This document shows positions 24,763 through 36,365 of a stretch of 64,000 bases of DNA, one piece after another. The stretch covers positions 1,612,001 to 1,676,000 of the forward strand of contig OY723269.1 of assembly GCA_963210315.1 (NCBI GenBank), in the 5' to 3' direction. The stretch is from Rhynchopus euleeides. Taxonomy: Eukaryota > Euglenozoa > Diplonemea > Diplonemida > Diplonemidae. The notes under the pieces were generated by a model that saw nothing but the letters and a program-made list of their open reading frames with translations, was not told where the DNA came from and did not search any database. A program made the position numbers and the translations under genes. Position 1 is the stretch's first letter. Each line of letters starts with the position of its first letter.

Positions 24763-26525
24763 CAGGGGGGGGTCAAATAAACGTACTTAGTACTACTATT
24801 CGGCGAACGCGCGGGCCTAAATCGACCTCGCCAGAAAATTAATAAATAGTTTGCGAGCGAATAGACGTACTAAGTACGTCTATTCAACTTTTCCTAAAAA
24901 CGCTGTTTGCAGGGGCTCTGCGGGGCTGTTTGGTCCACCAGGGGCGCGCTGGTCACTGCTGTCGTCCGTCTCTCACTTCTTCTGCCTTCCGGTCGAGTAT
25001 CCGCTCTGTTCTCGTCCTACCACTCGCCCCTCATTTGGTTTCGTACCGTTTTGATTTGTATTGCCCCCCCCCCCCCCCCCTGGTTGACATTCTTGTTGAG
25101 TTAGTGAAAGCATACACAGTTCATCAGAGCTGTCAGCTTCACTGTCGGTGGTTGGTTGGTGCGTTGATGCTTAAAAAAAAGATGTGAAAAAGACAAGCCA
25201 CAACCAGCACGCCCCAACTTACTTCTTCTTCAAGTTCTTGGGCTTGCTGGGGCAAGTCTGCATGTTGTGCCCAGGCTTCCTACACCCTTTGCAGAGCCTG
25301 CGGTGTTTGTTGGGAGTCTGGGTGGTCGGGGACGCTGCGCGCTTCTTTTCGGAGGACTGGGAGGACTGGGAAGGCTGTGTCTGTGTGAGAGAGTTCACAC
25401 GAACCGGCTTCGCCCATGCCAAGATGCTTGACTGTTGGGTTGGCTGAGACACAACTTTCTTTTGGGTGGACTGCTTCTCTGTGCTCTCTTTTGCCTTCCC
25501 GTCCAACCCAGGTTCAAGGTCCGCACCACCAGCCTCAGGGTATGTTTCTGTGCTTGGTGCGAAGGTGAGGTCCGGACAAAGGGAGCTCTTCACGAACCCG
25601 TCCTCCTCACCCGACACCTTCAGCACGTACCCCATATCCCGCAAGCGCTCGGCTACCAGCGTGCCCTGGCCCGGGCCAGTTGGTTGAAGGAAGGCCGGGG
25701 AGCGCATGGCGGTGGCCCATCCTCGAATATCTTGAACAGGAGGCATTCCATCAGCAGGAGGCACATGAAAGCATCGGACGTCATCATTATGTCGGACACC
25801 AGCCGAAGCTATTGGCTCTGTTGGTGGATGGTGAAATCTGGGCAGTTGGATTGCGGGTTTGCGGGCGTGTGTTGATCAGTGCTGCACAACAGGAGAGAAT
25901 GTCAAACAACGTCAGGGAAGGGGGCTGCGGGGGGTGGGGGGTGGGCTCAGCTGGTCCTCGAAGGCTACATCTATGGTGAGGTGTGTCTGGGGCCATCCGT
26001 CCACATCTTCTCGTTGGTGGTAGGGACTGCGGACGCCGTAGATGAGGAGTCGTTTAATGCGCGCCGCTCTTCAGCAGTGATTTTGACGCCTCTGGACCCC
26101 AGGAGTTTGCGGGTTTCCGGGTTTGCGGTCTTCAGCAGTGGTTCTGATGCCTCTGGACCGCAGGAGTTTGCGGGTTCGCTGGTTTCCCGTCCGTATGTGT
26201 CTGAGGGGGGATGCCCCGATTCCCTTCGTCACGACATATCTTTGAGCGTAGGTCACTTCCCCCCTCTACGGACCCCGTGCACCCTGGTTCCCCTAAGTGG
26301 CACCAATAGACCCCGTTGTCCCCATTCCTTGCCCCAAAGTTTGCAGATTTGTGTGTCTCCAAAAAGAAAATCTCAAAAAAAACGAAAAATTTCCCCAAAA
26401 AAAAGGGTGAAAAGTAAGTACTACTATTCAACGGCCCAACGTGCCCCAGAGCCCCAAAAAAATAAGTACTACTATTCGGCTAAGTACTACTATTCAACTA
26501 AGTACGTTTATTTGACCCCCCCCTG
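24763..26525. mobile_element. TA-target DNA element R (1.76 kb) nested in T
   Basis: Inverted ends CAGGGGGGGGTCAAATAAAC with the adjacent ACGTACTTAGT, flanked by TA on both sides (24761-24762 and 26526-26527). Sub-terminal AAGTACTACTATTC repeats occur near both ends. The G8-TCAAAT terminus matches other elements in this window (35.2, 43.8, 46.2 kb). It carries one minus-strand frame ending in a zinc knuckle (25219-25764). Confidence 0.8.
25219..25764 (-). CDS. Zinc-knuckle protein fragment carried by element R
   Basis: 182 residues from a GTG/ATG region; the frame stays open upstream to about 25875 without an obvious start, so this is probably a last exon or a truncated gene. A candidate acceptor (pyrimidines, then GCAG) lies near 25880 on this strand. 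The C-terminus has a CX2CX4HX4C knuckle (CKGCRKPGHNMQTC) followed by a Lys-rich end. A Ser/Gln/Pro-rich, basic stretch precedes it and may be a nuclear signal. Knuckles of the GHN-x2-TC form close many MULE-type transposases, but no catalytic domain is visible and the element's TA target is not MULE-like. Function unproven. Confidence 0.45.
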   Translation of the reverse strand: MPPADGMPPVQDIRGWATAMRSPAFLQPTGPGQGTLVAERLRDMGYVLKVSGEEDGFVKSSLCPDLTFAPSTETYPEAGGADLEPGLDGKAKESTEKQSTQKKVVSQPTQQSSILAWAKPVRVNSLTQTQPSQSSQSSEKKRAASPTTQTPNKHRRLCKGCRKPGHNMQTCPSKPKNLKKK

Positions 26526-28131
26526 TAACGAAATAGGCCCCTATTTCTCCCCGAGCGAACGCCCTGCATACGATAATTATTATCGTATTCCCATTATCGT
26601 ATATTATCGTATACGATAATATACGATAATGGTGCGATAATTTTTTGAGATTTTCGGAAAACCAGAAATCAGCCCAGAGCACATTGAAAAAGTGGTAAAA
26701 GTGGAGCCGGAAGCTGCCATTTTTGCTTTTTTGAATTATTGGTGACGGGGGGCTTCACTCAGAAGTGTAGAATGTCCCTCACAAATGGGTAGCAGAGACA
26801 CAACACACATAGTGCCATGACATGCACATCACTATGTCTGTCTGAAGAAGTTTCAGGCACAGTGGGGCGGAGAGGACTCTGGGGATTGGGCAGTGGCCGT
26901 TCCACATGCCCTTCCCCTCGTGACTTACACCCTGTCGCCACCCCACTTCATGGAAAACATGACTACGCAGCAACAGGGTCATACTTGCGGCGGTATGCAA
27001 CCACCAGTACAGCCTGTTGCGGGTTCGCAAAGCCGACTGGTACGCTGCCTTGCCGTCGGGACCCAGATACTGAGGACACCCCTGTGAGAACACTGAGGGA
27101 AGACGTTGGGCTAGCCTAGTTGAAGCAGGTGTCGGGGTGACCGAGACAGAGCACCCTGCCCAGAACATGAACAAGAAAGACTGTTCGACTGATGGGGAAG
27201 AACCTGATAGGCAGGTGTGGTCTTCGGTGCAATGTTTGGAGAGATCAGGAGATTTCTCTTCAAGGCTACCACTTATGTTGGACTTGGCCTTCGCTCCCGT
27301 GAGCAGTGAAAAAGTGAGGAACACCGTTCTTCCCCTCTGACTGACGACCAGTGATGACATAGCGAAGGACCTTGAATGGGGTTTGAACCCGAGAGAGGCA
27401 ATACTCAACCAAAGGTATTCTTCAGGACCTGGCACGGAACGGGCGATACGAACGCTCCCACCGTGCGCACGGACCTGTCTGCAACTCTACAAGGAACCAC
27501 GGGGTGGCGCGCGCACATCACCTCGGAGGCCTCAAGGAGCCTGCCTGACCTGCACGACTCCGCTGCGCTACAAGGCGGAGCTCGGGCGCCATCCTCACCG
27601 ACAGCAAGGCAAGGGGTGATGATCATCTGGAGACACCTGAGCCCATGCAGGATTGGAGAGACGCGATCCACCTGAGGGAGACCACCATCCACCTCCTTCG
27701 GACAGACCACACAGCCTTGTCGATGACCACAGCAGCCCGGACACAGACCAGTACGCGTACCCTGCCTGCAGCACCGGACCCCACAGGCTCATCTTACCCT
27801 TCCTGGGGCTGGGAGAATGGTAGTGATCTCTATTTTGTGGCTGATTGTGGCCCTTGGCGGGGTTTGGTGGCGTTTGGCGGTGGTAAACTGGAGATTTCGG
27901 TGATTGGTTTCGGGCAAAATCAGGTGGGTATCGCATACGATAATGGGATTATCGTATGTTATCGCATACGATAATACTTATCGTATCCGGTCGTATACGA
28001 TAATGGGATTATCGCATCATACGATCATGGATTATCGTATGCGATAATAAATTATCGTATGCGATAATTTTCCGAAAATTATCGTATCTGGTATATGTGC
28101 GATAATAATTATCGTTTGCACTGTATGCCTA

Positions 28132-28662
28132 GGGGGGCCCAAAACCCCCCTTTTTCGTGTAATCGGTGAAAAAATGCCCCAAAAAGTGACCCCAGACCCC
28201 CAAAACCACCCCACACCGGTCCAAAAATGGTCTGTGGGGGTCTGGTAACCAGTTTTGAGGGTCTACACACCCTCAGGGTCTACACACCCCCATGAAAAAA
28301 CAGTAAAAAACCACCATCTGGGGTGCCTGGGGGGCTGAAAAGGTGTCGTGTGGTGCCTGGATGGGCCCCCTGGACACCCCGTGGGCACTGGTACCCACCA
28401 CATGGCCATTCTACGGTGTTTTTTGCCCATTTTTTTGCGTTTTTTTGCAAAACACCCCATTTCCCCCATTTGGCCAAAAGGCCCAAAAACACCCATTTTT
28501 TCGCATTTTTACACCATCTGGGGGTGTGTAGACCCTCAAAACTGGTTACCAGACCCCCACAGACCATTTTTGGACCGGTGTGGGGTGGTTTTGGGGGTCT
28601 GGGGTCACTTTTTGGGGTAGCTTTTTGAAATATTACACGAAAAAGGGGGTTTTGGGCCCCCC
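28132..28662. mobile_element. TA-target element U with ~145-bp inverted ends
   Basis: 531 bases. Termini GGGGGGCCCAAAACCCCC and complement, with long inverted arms that include AAAAAGTGACCCCAGACCCC. Flanked by TA at 28130-28131 and 28663-28664. The left TA is also the last two bases of hAT-like element T, so U went into T's terminal TA. No coding capacity. Confidence 0.85.
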
Positions 28663-28920
28663 TACCCCCCCCCCCCCCCCCTCGCTCCCAATTCCCCCCT
28701 GGCGTTATATGGTGCCCGTTTTCATTGCGGAAAAAGAAAAAAAAACGAAAGCTGCGAGATTTCTTCACACGCTTGTTCAGCAGATCGCCTTTCCACAGCG
28801 CGCCACCACCACCACCACACCTTCGCTGCAAATACCCTGTTTTATATTTTTCAAAAGTCTTGCGTGCCCACGTGGTGATATTATTGGTTGTGATGCAATA
28901 TGCTTGGGGGGGGGGGGGTA

Positions 28921-30444
28921 GGGGGGGTCATAAGCCCGTACAAAACCACATTTTTCAACATACCATCAGAACCGCCCTAATACCTGATCTGACCCGAAAA
29001 TCCGACCCATACCCCCCCGGAAACCGTCTGGAGCCCACTTGTGACACCTGATGCGCACTTTTGTGATGATTTTTTGGGGTCCTAAAAAATGTACCTCAGT
29101 TTCGTACCTTGCCTTTGTACCTGAACCACTCCCGACCGCAGTATTTCGTTCTTTGCAAGGAAAGGGTATCACTACGCTCACCCAGCACGCCGAGCAACAC
29201 ATGCCGTGTGCCTAGGGCCTCGCAGAGGTGTCAGATGCTGCTGCAGAGGGGTACCTTGCTCGAAAGACGCTCGCCAAACGGGAGATGTGCGGGGTCCCGG
29301 CAGAGAGCGTTGTGGCAGACCTGCGTCAGAAGAAAACGGCACACGACATCCGTGAGGCGACATTATTTCGGGCGCTCCGTCGGGCTGGGTACATAGGAGA
29401 GCGAGTGGGACGTGGTGACGACAGATATATGCAGTGGTGCATCAACTGCACGCACGTGCGAAAAGCGGCGTTCCTTGCTGGCCAAGAAAGATGTCACCTG
29501 CACTCCTACTCCTCCCACTCCTCCTGCTCCTACCCCTACACCAACTGATGTGGGCAGTGAGTGATGGCAGCTCCAGAGCAGCAGATGATCTAGGAAGCGA
29601 TGAGCGGGTCAGCCGGGCAGACTACCCCAGTCCGTACCGGAAGTACGAAGCGTTGCGGGCCCGCCACCACCGCCTCCAGGAGAGGACCCGAGGATTAAGA
29701 GTAGGGTTGTACAACGCCAGGGGAGAGTATTCCCCTGGCGTTGAGACATCCCTGACGATCTTGCGGTCGCACTGTGGGGGTTGAGTCGGCAGGCAGATGC
29801 CTATTCAATGACTTCGTTGAGTCCTCACATGGTACACTCTCATACGTGCTGTTGAGACTGCGTGGTGTGCATATCCTGCGGGGGGCGCAAATTACACAGC
29901 ACAAACATAATCATTTCGACTCTCAGGTCGTCCAATATCCCAATCGTGCCTTCACAGACTGAGATCGACGAAGCAAAGACACATCTGCAACGCTGCCTAA
30001 TGCCGATGCAGCCTCGCAGGCGTACGAAGTACTCACAATGACCCATCTGCGATCGAAGTACTACACCCAGAAGGTGGCTGAACTCATTCAGCTGGCGCAA
30101 CAACACAACATTCCCACTAATCAGGTACAAGAAAGACCTTGCCGAGGCACTGGGGAGGCAACATCGTGCCACCTGAGCCGGAACCACCGCAGAAAAGGCA
30201 AAGAACGAAATATTGCGGTCGGGAGTGGTTCAGGTACAAAGGCAAGGTACGAAACTGAGGTACATTTTTTAGGACCCCAAAAAATCATCACAAAAGTGCG
30301 CATCAGGTGTCACAAGTGGGCTCCAGACGGTTTCCGGGGGGGTATGGGTCGGATTTTCGGGTCAGATCAGGTATTAGGGCGGTTCTGATGGTATGTTGAA
30401 ATTTTTGGTATTTGTACGTTTTTAGGGGGGCTTATGACCCCCCC
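28921..30444. mobile_element. TA-target element S with ~240-bp inverted ends
   Basis: 1524 bases, ends GGGGGGGTCATAAGCCC and complement, flanked by TA at 28919-28920 and 30445-30446. Arms (about 28921-29158 and 30197-30444) are near-perfect inverted copies. The left flank is a G12-13 tract. The right TA coincides with the first two bases of hAT-like element Y. A short + frame near 29280-29440 contains a stretch (ATLFRALRRAGYIGERV) faintly like the second helix-turn-helix of Tc1-type transposases, which would suit a TA target, but no DDE domain follows. Probably non-autonomous. Confidence 0.85.
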
Positions 30445-30921
30445 TAGGGCAGTGAAGATACTATTCGCGAATAATTCGTGATCTCCGATTTTCAGAGTTA
30501 CATATTCGAATAATATTCGTATTCGAATACGAATAATGGCATTATTCGCGAATAAATGGCCATGTGTTATTCGGTCATTATTCGTGAAGTTTCTGTGGGT
30601 TTGTGTAGGGGCAGAGGCGTCAGACCACGTGTATTCCAGTGCAAACCGAGGGAAAGCGCCGCAGAGCGCCTCAGGCTTTGCTTTCCTCATGAATCATCAC
30701 ACGTATGTCTGACCGTACGGCACACAGGTGTGGTGATCCCTTTGCATCGGCAGCACCTCACTCACGCGTGGAGGTCTCCACCACAGGGATCTTGAAGGAG
30801 GCAGTTGCTATCCTGCCAGTCACCAACTGCACAACAGGAACAGCATAAAGCACGCACAATGTATCCCAGGTTCGGGCACCGGGGTAGTGCTTCCACCTTT
30901 GAGTGACCCAGGTCATGGTTG

Positions 30922-32584
30922 CATAACGGCCGTTTTAAAAAATCCCTTGTATTTTGTGGACTTGCAAAAACGGCCGCTGATTTTCAGCATTTTAAAAAAC
31001 GGCCGTTTTTTTACCTGGGAATTTTGTATGGGGCGTGGGTCAGCAGGCGAGATCCCACCACCAGGAGTGCCTCCCCACTGCAAGGGATACCCTGCAGCAA
31101 GCATTGTGAGCGCGCCTTCAAGTATGATGCGAAGAGTTCAGACTTCGTGGACCACTTTGACGGACCGCGCCATATCAAGAAGAAGAAGAACGCAGCGTTG
31201 AAAGTGCAGAGCCAGGGAAACAGCTGGCGCTGTCGGAGTGCGATACCCTCAGTGGCAGGCTTGGAACTTCGGATCGCCCGGGGTGCGTTGTTCACCGGAT
31301 CACCGGCTGGCCTGGTGCATGATGCTGTCAAGAAGTGTGCCCCGAGGAGGGGCTGAACATGGTTGCGGCCAATCTAGGCACGTGTGTCGTGGATGACCGT
31401 GCAGGCAGCGGTGGGTGTCGCTCACTGGCATCAGGGCTCTTCCGACAGAGCTTTCCCTTGATCTCGGCGACAGCACCCCGGATGAGAAGGACACCGCCTT
31501 CGCTGATTTCTTCCCGAAGGCACGGGCGATCATCCCGGGCAATATGCAGCACCAGCTGGATGGGTTCACGACCGCACTGGCGCTGAAGGATGTGCTGTGC
31601 CACATCTCTGACGCAGCTGAGAGGGAGAAGCAGGCGAGCAAGACGGCACCACCGGCCGTGCGATCCCGCTTCTCTCCGACACACACTACCTGCACCGCTT
31701 GAGTGGATCTGCACCTTGCACCACGTCCCCGGGCATTTATACAATCTTCCGGGCCCGCTGCAGGACAGCGGCCCTGCTACGTGTGCGTCGCTTCTGCGGT
31801 TGGCAGAGATGCCCACGAAATCGCTGGGCTCGAGTCCCACCTGCAGGCCGCCGTCCGCCTGACGGCACCCCTCGCATCGCTGCTCCAGAAGTACTGCGAT
31901 GCGCAGCTGGGTGTGCCAACGGCGTGCCCCTGTTGACGCAGTGCACACCGACATTGTGAATGTCATCGAGAAAGTGTCTGAGGTGGGGAAGTACGACCCC
32001 CCAGTGCCCCTGGCAGGGGAGCTGGCCTGGGCTGGCGACCGCATGCGCAGAAGGTGGGACGGCACGGAATTAGGGAAGTCCTTCTGGTTTGCGGTCCGCC
32101 GTCTGTGCCCGAGCGCGTACGGCCGCATGAGTCGTAGGGGTGTCAGAACTCCGGTGCCACCTCCCCTCTGTTTCGGGGAGGTCACGAGCAGGGCCTGGGT
32201 GATCTACGACTAGGCCACCACGTTCCGAGGGTGTGCTGGATTTCTGGGACAACCCGGGGGCGAACCGGGCTGCTACACTCCTCTCTGCTCTCGGGTGTCT
32301 GCTGCTTGTCGAGCGACAGGCAGGGCGGAAGCCATTTTTCTTTGTACAGTCGACAGAGAATCGCAGTGCCCAATGTCATGTGTCGGCAACAGGGAGTTGT
32401 CAAGTGTGTTTCCTCAGCTCGGTACGGTAAGCAGGAGGCGAATCTCCAAAGGAAAATAGGAGGGGGGAAAAAACGGCCGTTTTTTCGTCAACAAAACATG
32501 GAAACGGCCGTTTTTATATTTCGGTAGCGGGAACTGAGGTAGTGAATTCTCAGAAAATCCACTCCCTCCATGACGGCCGTTATG
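30922..32584. mobile_element. Possible inner element with CGGCCGTTTT sub-repeats
   Basis: Inverted ends CATAACGGCCGT (30922) and ACGGCCGTTATG (to 32584). Further AAACGGCCGTTTT-type copies lie just inside each end (about 30970, 31003, 32471, 32503). No matching 8-bp duplication was found, so these could instead be sub-terminal repeats of Y. It encloses the BED-finger frame. Confidence 0.45.
31080..32210 (+). pseudogene. Degenerate hAT transposase remnant with BED-type finger
   Basis: A CX2C...HX4H-type BED-like finger can be read near 31100-31190 (CKHCERAFKYDAKSSDFVDH, then PRHIKKKK), the form typical of hAT N-termini. Downstream, short frames near 31415-31700 and 31900-32210 look protein-like (for example residues PGNMQHQLDGFTTALALKDV) but lie in different frames with stops between them. 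No intact RNase-H-like core or dimerisation region can be recognised. Introns cannot be excluded, but no convincing GTATG donor connects the pieces. Confidence 0.45.
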
Positions 32585-33009
32585 ACACTATGCCAGGTGG
32601 CTCCGCTCCCTCCACGCAAGTTCGGTAGGGATCGCGGATGACGATTTCCCCATCAGGTACAGCCCCGTAGTGCAACAGCGGCCGCCTGGCACCATAATGG
32701 TCCCACCAGCGCGACGGTGCCCACTCCCCTTAGCGCTTGTTGTCTTCAATGCACGGTGCAGCGTACTCCTCCAGGCACTGCAGATGATGATTCTCGGCGT
32801 CGCATCATCACAATGTAGTGATTGCACGTCCCCTCAGGGCACACTGGGGTCGTGGGCTGCGCCCACGACCCGAGTGTGGGCAGTAGGTCCCTATTCCTAG
32901 TAGAGAAACCCCAGTAAAACCCCACGAATAATTCGCGAATTATTCGTGGCGAAAATTTTTCGAGAAATTATTCGAATAATATTCGTATTCGAATAACACG
33001 AATTTTTAA

Positions 33010-35182
33010 GAGGAAACTTCATATTTGCCAGAAATTTCTTGGAAAATTCATATGTTGACAGGAACTTTTGGGTTTAACCATATGTTGACAAAAACTTTTG
33101 ATTTTAACCATATTTTGACAAAAAGTTTTGGATCTAACCATATGTTGACAAGAAGTTATGAATTTAACCATATTTTGACAGGAACTTCTGATTTTAACCA
33201 TATGTTGACAAAAAGTTCTGGGCTTAATCATATGTTGACAAAAACTTCTCGTTTTAACCATATGTTCACAAAATCGGTTTTTCGGCTGGAGCCGCTTGAC
33301 TGACATTCCGGGGTATCCAGATCGCTTTCCAGATCGGCACTTAGCTTCTCACAGAGTGTGCACTTCATCGCAGTTCCATGGGGCCTCATTCCCTTGGATT
33401 AAGATACCACAAGGCCAGAGAACCGCACACCGTTAACACCGGCTAACCACTGATCATGGGCCTGTACGTGATAAATGCATGATGAAAGCCCCATAGCAAA
33501 GATGGTTACCAACATCAAGCACTTCCGGCCCAGAAACTGAGCCAAAAGACCACTCCACCGAAGTGGTCACAGGTTTACCACGTGTACACGCAGCTACCGG
33601 GGTGCATCGGGCATGTGGCTTCTTCGAGGTGGATCGTTCTCTCCAGGTGGGTTCCGAACTCCACGGTTCTTTGAATCACAGGCACAGCAGCGTGAGTACT
33701 AATCGGCCGGACCCAGGTCCACAACAACACCCACAGCAATGCCATCAAGTGATTCCAGCTTCAGCCGACAGGTTCACGTCAAAATGTGGATGAGAGGTTG
33801 GGGCTGGGAGGGGGGCTGGGGGTCCCGGCCTTTGCGAAGCGCCCTCCTCTTCATCAGCCACAGGTGTGGGTGCCCTGGGGTCGGGAATCCACCAAAAAGG
33901 GTGTTCCAGCTGGAAACCCAATTTTGTTAACATATTGGTGCCCCTGATTTACCCCTTTTTCACTACGCACAAACTACGCAATCTGGGGGGGGGGTCTCGC
34001 TTTTTGGTCCCCCCCCAGTTTTTTTTGGTCCCCCTTTCTGTGTGGCTACTGAGACAGGACTGGAGGCACTGCGCTGACCGAGCAAAAAATTATTGCCAGA
34101 ACTCACTATACACCGTACGAAAGAACGCACGACATGTGGGGCGGGACTCCAGAAACACCTGGGCAAGGTTGCCCCATGCCCAGAAACACCTGAGAAGGAA
34201 GTGAGTTCCAGGAGCCGCGTAGAACACCCTCGAGATTGTGAATGATGATACGATCACAGCCTTCAGGGCGCTGCGAGGTGCCACCCTGAAGGTGGCCCTT
34301 GACATCAAGGAGAGCGTCGGCCGAGGGGTCGACGAAAAGCTGAAGAAGGCGCTACTGGCACTGGATCCCGCGGGGTATACGGAGGTCACCGCCACACAGG
34401 CAACCTCCGCTGACAACGTCCAGGAGACGTTATCCGAGGGGATCACAACGGCACTAGAGATCTGTGTCACGGGATCCAGGCGCCCACTCTCCCTCAACGG
34501 TCTGGGGATTGTTGTTGGGTATGGTGTCGTTTCCTGCAGCTGCAAAAAAGCGTAGCAACTGTGCTTCCTTCTTCCTTAATGATGCGTTGACGCTTCCACC
34601 CGGAGGAGCTGAAGCAGGCACCGCTTAATGATGCGTTGATGCTTCCACCCGACGAGCTGAAGCAGGCACCGCGCCAAAGGGCACCCCCAAAGAGACCTGC
34701 AAAGACTGCGTCGAAACCCGCACCGAAGGCTGCCAGCGCTGCAGCACCTGAAGAACCTGCAGCACCTGAAGCGCCTGCACCCTCACTGACCCCGGAACAG
34801 CAAGAACTCCTTGAGTTTGGGGTCCCGGCATAGAGACAGAGAATGGCTGAGTAAATCAAAAAATGAGACCCCCCCCCCCCCTTTTCACTACGCACAAACT
34901 ACGCAATATGGGGTCGTCAGGGGCACCACATATGGTGAAAACGAGAAGTTTTTGTCAACATATGGTTAATCCATAACTTCTTGTCAACATATGGTTAAAT
35001 GCAGAAGTTTTTGTCAACATATGGTTAAGTCCATAAGTTCGTGTCAACATATGAATTTTCAGGAAACTTTTTGTCAACATATGATTGAAACAAAAAGTTT
35101 TTGTCAACATATGGTTAAACCCAAAACTTCCTGTCAACATATGAATTTTCCAATAAATTTCTGGCAAATATGAAGTTTCCTC
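33010..35182. mobile_element. MULE-like element X with 9-bp target duplication
   Basis: Perfect 9-bp duplication AATTTTTAA at 33001-33009 and 35183-35191. Inverted ends GAGGAAACTTCATATTTGCC and complement. Inside each end is an array of 30-bp sub-repeats built on AACCATATGTTGACAAAAAC (about eight units left, seven right, inverted). Internal unique DNA has a 105-residue + frame (34238-34555) without a recognisable domain, and two copies of the TGCGTTGACGCTTCC box (34583 and 34632). An inner block (33480-33710) is related to the fold-back element at 5.2 kb. The duplication length and long ends indicate the MULE superfamily. Confidence 0.88.
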
Positions 35183-35218
35183 AATTTTTAATCACTGCCC
35201 TAGGGGGGGGGGGGGGTA

Positions 35219-36365
35219 GGGGGGGTCAAATGCCACCCTTTTACGTGGACAAACACGATTTTTCAAAAAACCGGCGCAGAGGCCCCAAAGCCCCCGTAAA
35301 CCCTCCAAACCCCCCCAGATCGGTCCGGAAACCCATCGAACCCCACTTTTCCACCATTCCGGGCACCTCAGGTGCCCGAATTGGGGTACCTAAATTTTGT
35401 GCCACCGTTTGGTACCGTACAGTGCCACTGTGTGGGAGGTTGGAAAAGAAAATGCCCCAACACACCACATCTGAGGGTTGCAATGCATGTTGCTTGCCAA
35501 CCACGTCATCCGGTGGGTGTCAGGCGCTATGTAGGTGGCATTAGCCAGGTCTTCGATGTGTTCTGGCTTGTATATATACCTCCCTGCCTGCGGCACAGGC
35601 ACTGCCTTTGTCCCCCACACCAGCCACAGAGAGCGTATTGTACTCGGTCCACGGTTGCTGATTCATTGTGATGCGTTGTATCCTCGAGTGAACGTCACAC
35701 ACTAGTGGCACCACCACCCGCCATCCGAGAGCTGTATTGACTTTGCGCGCTTCCGTTGTATTCACCTCGCCACGCATATTGCACCGTTCAGTACCAGTGC
35801 TCTTGGGCCAGGCAAAGTAGACCGCAGCAACTACCAATTCTGGCACAATGGGTACCACGACAGCGCACTTCATGTGTTCCCGGAATGTACAGCTCGTGTT
35901 GCAACAGTCGTTGTCAACACATCCCGGTTGTGGAGCACTGCTGCACAGGAATCACACGACCATCTGGACTGTTCCGTACCTACAGGCAGCCTCCCGGTGC
36001 ATGGTGGCAGGGAGGTATATATACAAGCCAGAACACATCGAAGACCTGGCTAATGCCACCTACATAGCGCCTGACACCCACCGGATGACGTGGTTGGCAA
36101 GCAACATGCATTGCAACCCTCAGATGTGGTGTGTTGGGGCATTTTCTTTTCCAACCTCCCACACAGTGGCACTGTACGGTACCAAACGGTGGCACAAAAT
36201 TTAGGTACCCCAATTCGGGCACCTGAGGTGCCCGGAATGGTGGAAAAGTGGGGTTCGATGGGTTTCCGGACCGATCTGGGGGGGTTTGGAGGGTTTACGG
36301 GGGCTTTGGGGCCTCTGCGCCGGGTTTTTGAAAAATCGTGTTTGTCACCCCCATTTGACCCCCCC
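35219..36365. mobile_element. TA-target element W, copy 1
   Basis: 1147 bases with inverted arms of about 370 bp (35219-35587 and 35998-36365), ends GGGGGGGTCAAATGC and complement, TA flanks (35217-35218, 36366-36367). Both flanks beyond the TA are G homopolymers (14 and about 18 bases). The non-inverted centre has a 110-residue minus-strand frame that is also open in copy 2, but nearly every base difference between the copies changes an amino acid, so it is probably not under selection. Confidence 0.92.

Larger units (their letters stand above)
23844..28131. mobile_element. Large hAT-like element T (4.3 kb) in a C tract
   Basis: Inverted termini TAGGCATACAGTGCAAACG and CGTTTGCACTGTATGCCTA, each followed inward by ATAATTATTATCG-type palindromic sub-repeats, which are abundant at the right end (27930-28120). 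The left flank is a C homopolymer. The right flank is another element (28132-28662) followed by TA and again a C homopolymer, so removing that element restores C8 on both sides, compatible with an 8-bp hAT duplication. It contains element R (24763-26525), a hairpin module (24237-24292), a CG-rich hairpin near 23965 and only short unrecognised frames at 26.8-27.7 kb. Family assignment is inferred from end structure, not from a transposase; the fifth terminal base differs from the usual hAT consensus. Confidence 0.65.
30445..35202. mobile_element. hAT-like element Y (4.8 kb), host to nested elements
   Basis: Termini TAGGGCAGTGA and TCACTGCCCTA fit the hAT end pattern (YARNG). Both ends are followed inward by ATTCGAATAATATTCG palindromes (30470-30560 and 32930-33000), a sub-terminal layout common in hAT elements. 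The right flank is G14. The left flank is element S, and behind S lies G12-13, so before S arrived both flanks would have been G8, compatible with an 8-bp duplication. It contains a second inverted-end unit (30922-32584) and the MULE-like element X (33010-35182), which splits Y's right end. Confidence 0.7.

Noticed and set aside
25219-25764. Zinc knuckle as sign of an LTR-type element
   Set aside because: No long terminal direct repeats, polymerase or integrase signature; the unit is bounded by inverted ends and TA.
23844-28131. Assigning T firmly to hAT
   Set aside because: Left as probable only: the end pattern departs at one base and the 8-bp duplication cannot be proved inside a homopolymer.
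33047-33270. Regularly spaced ~30-bp repeats resembling a CRISPR array (also 34930-35140)
   Set aside because: Units are contiguous with no unique spacers, are diverged, and are mirrored at the two ends of a transposon with a 9-bp duplication.
35541-35873. 110-residue frame conserved in both W copies (also 44177-44509)
   Set aside because: Seven of about eight base differences change an amino acid, so no sign of selection; no recognisable domain.
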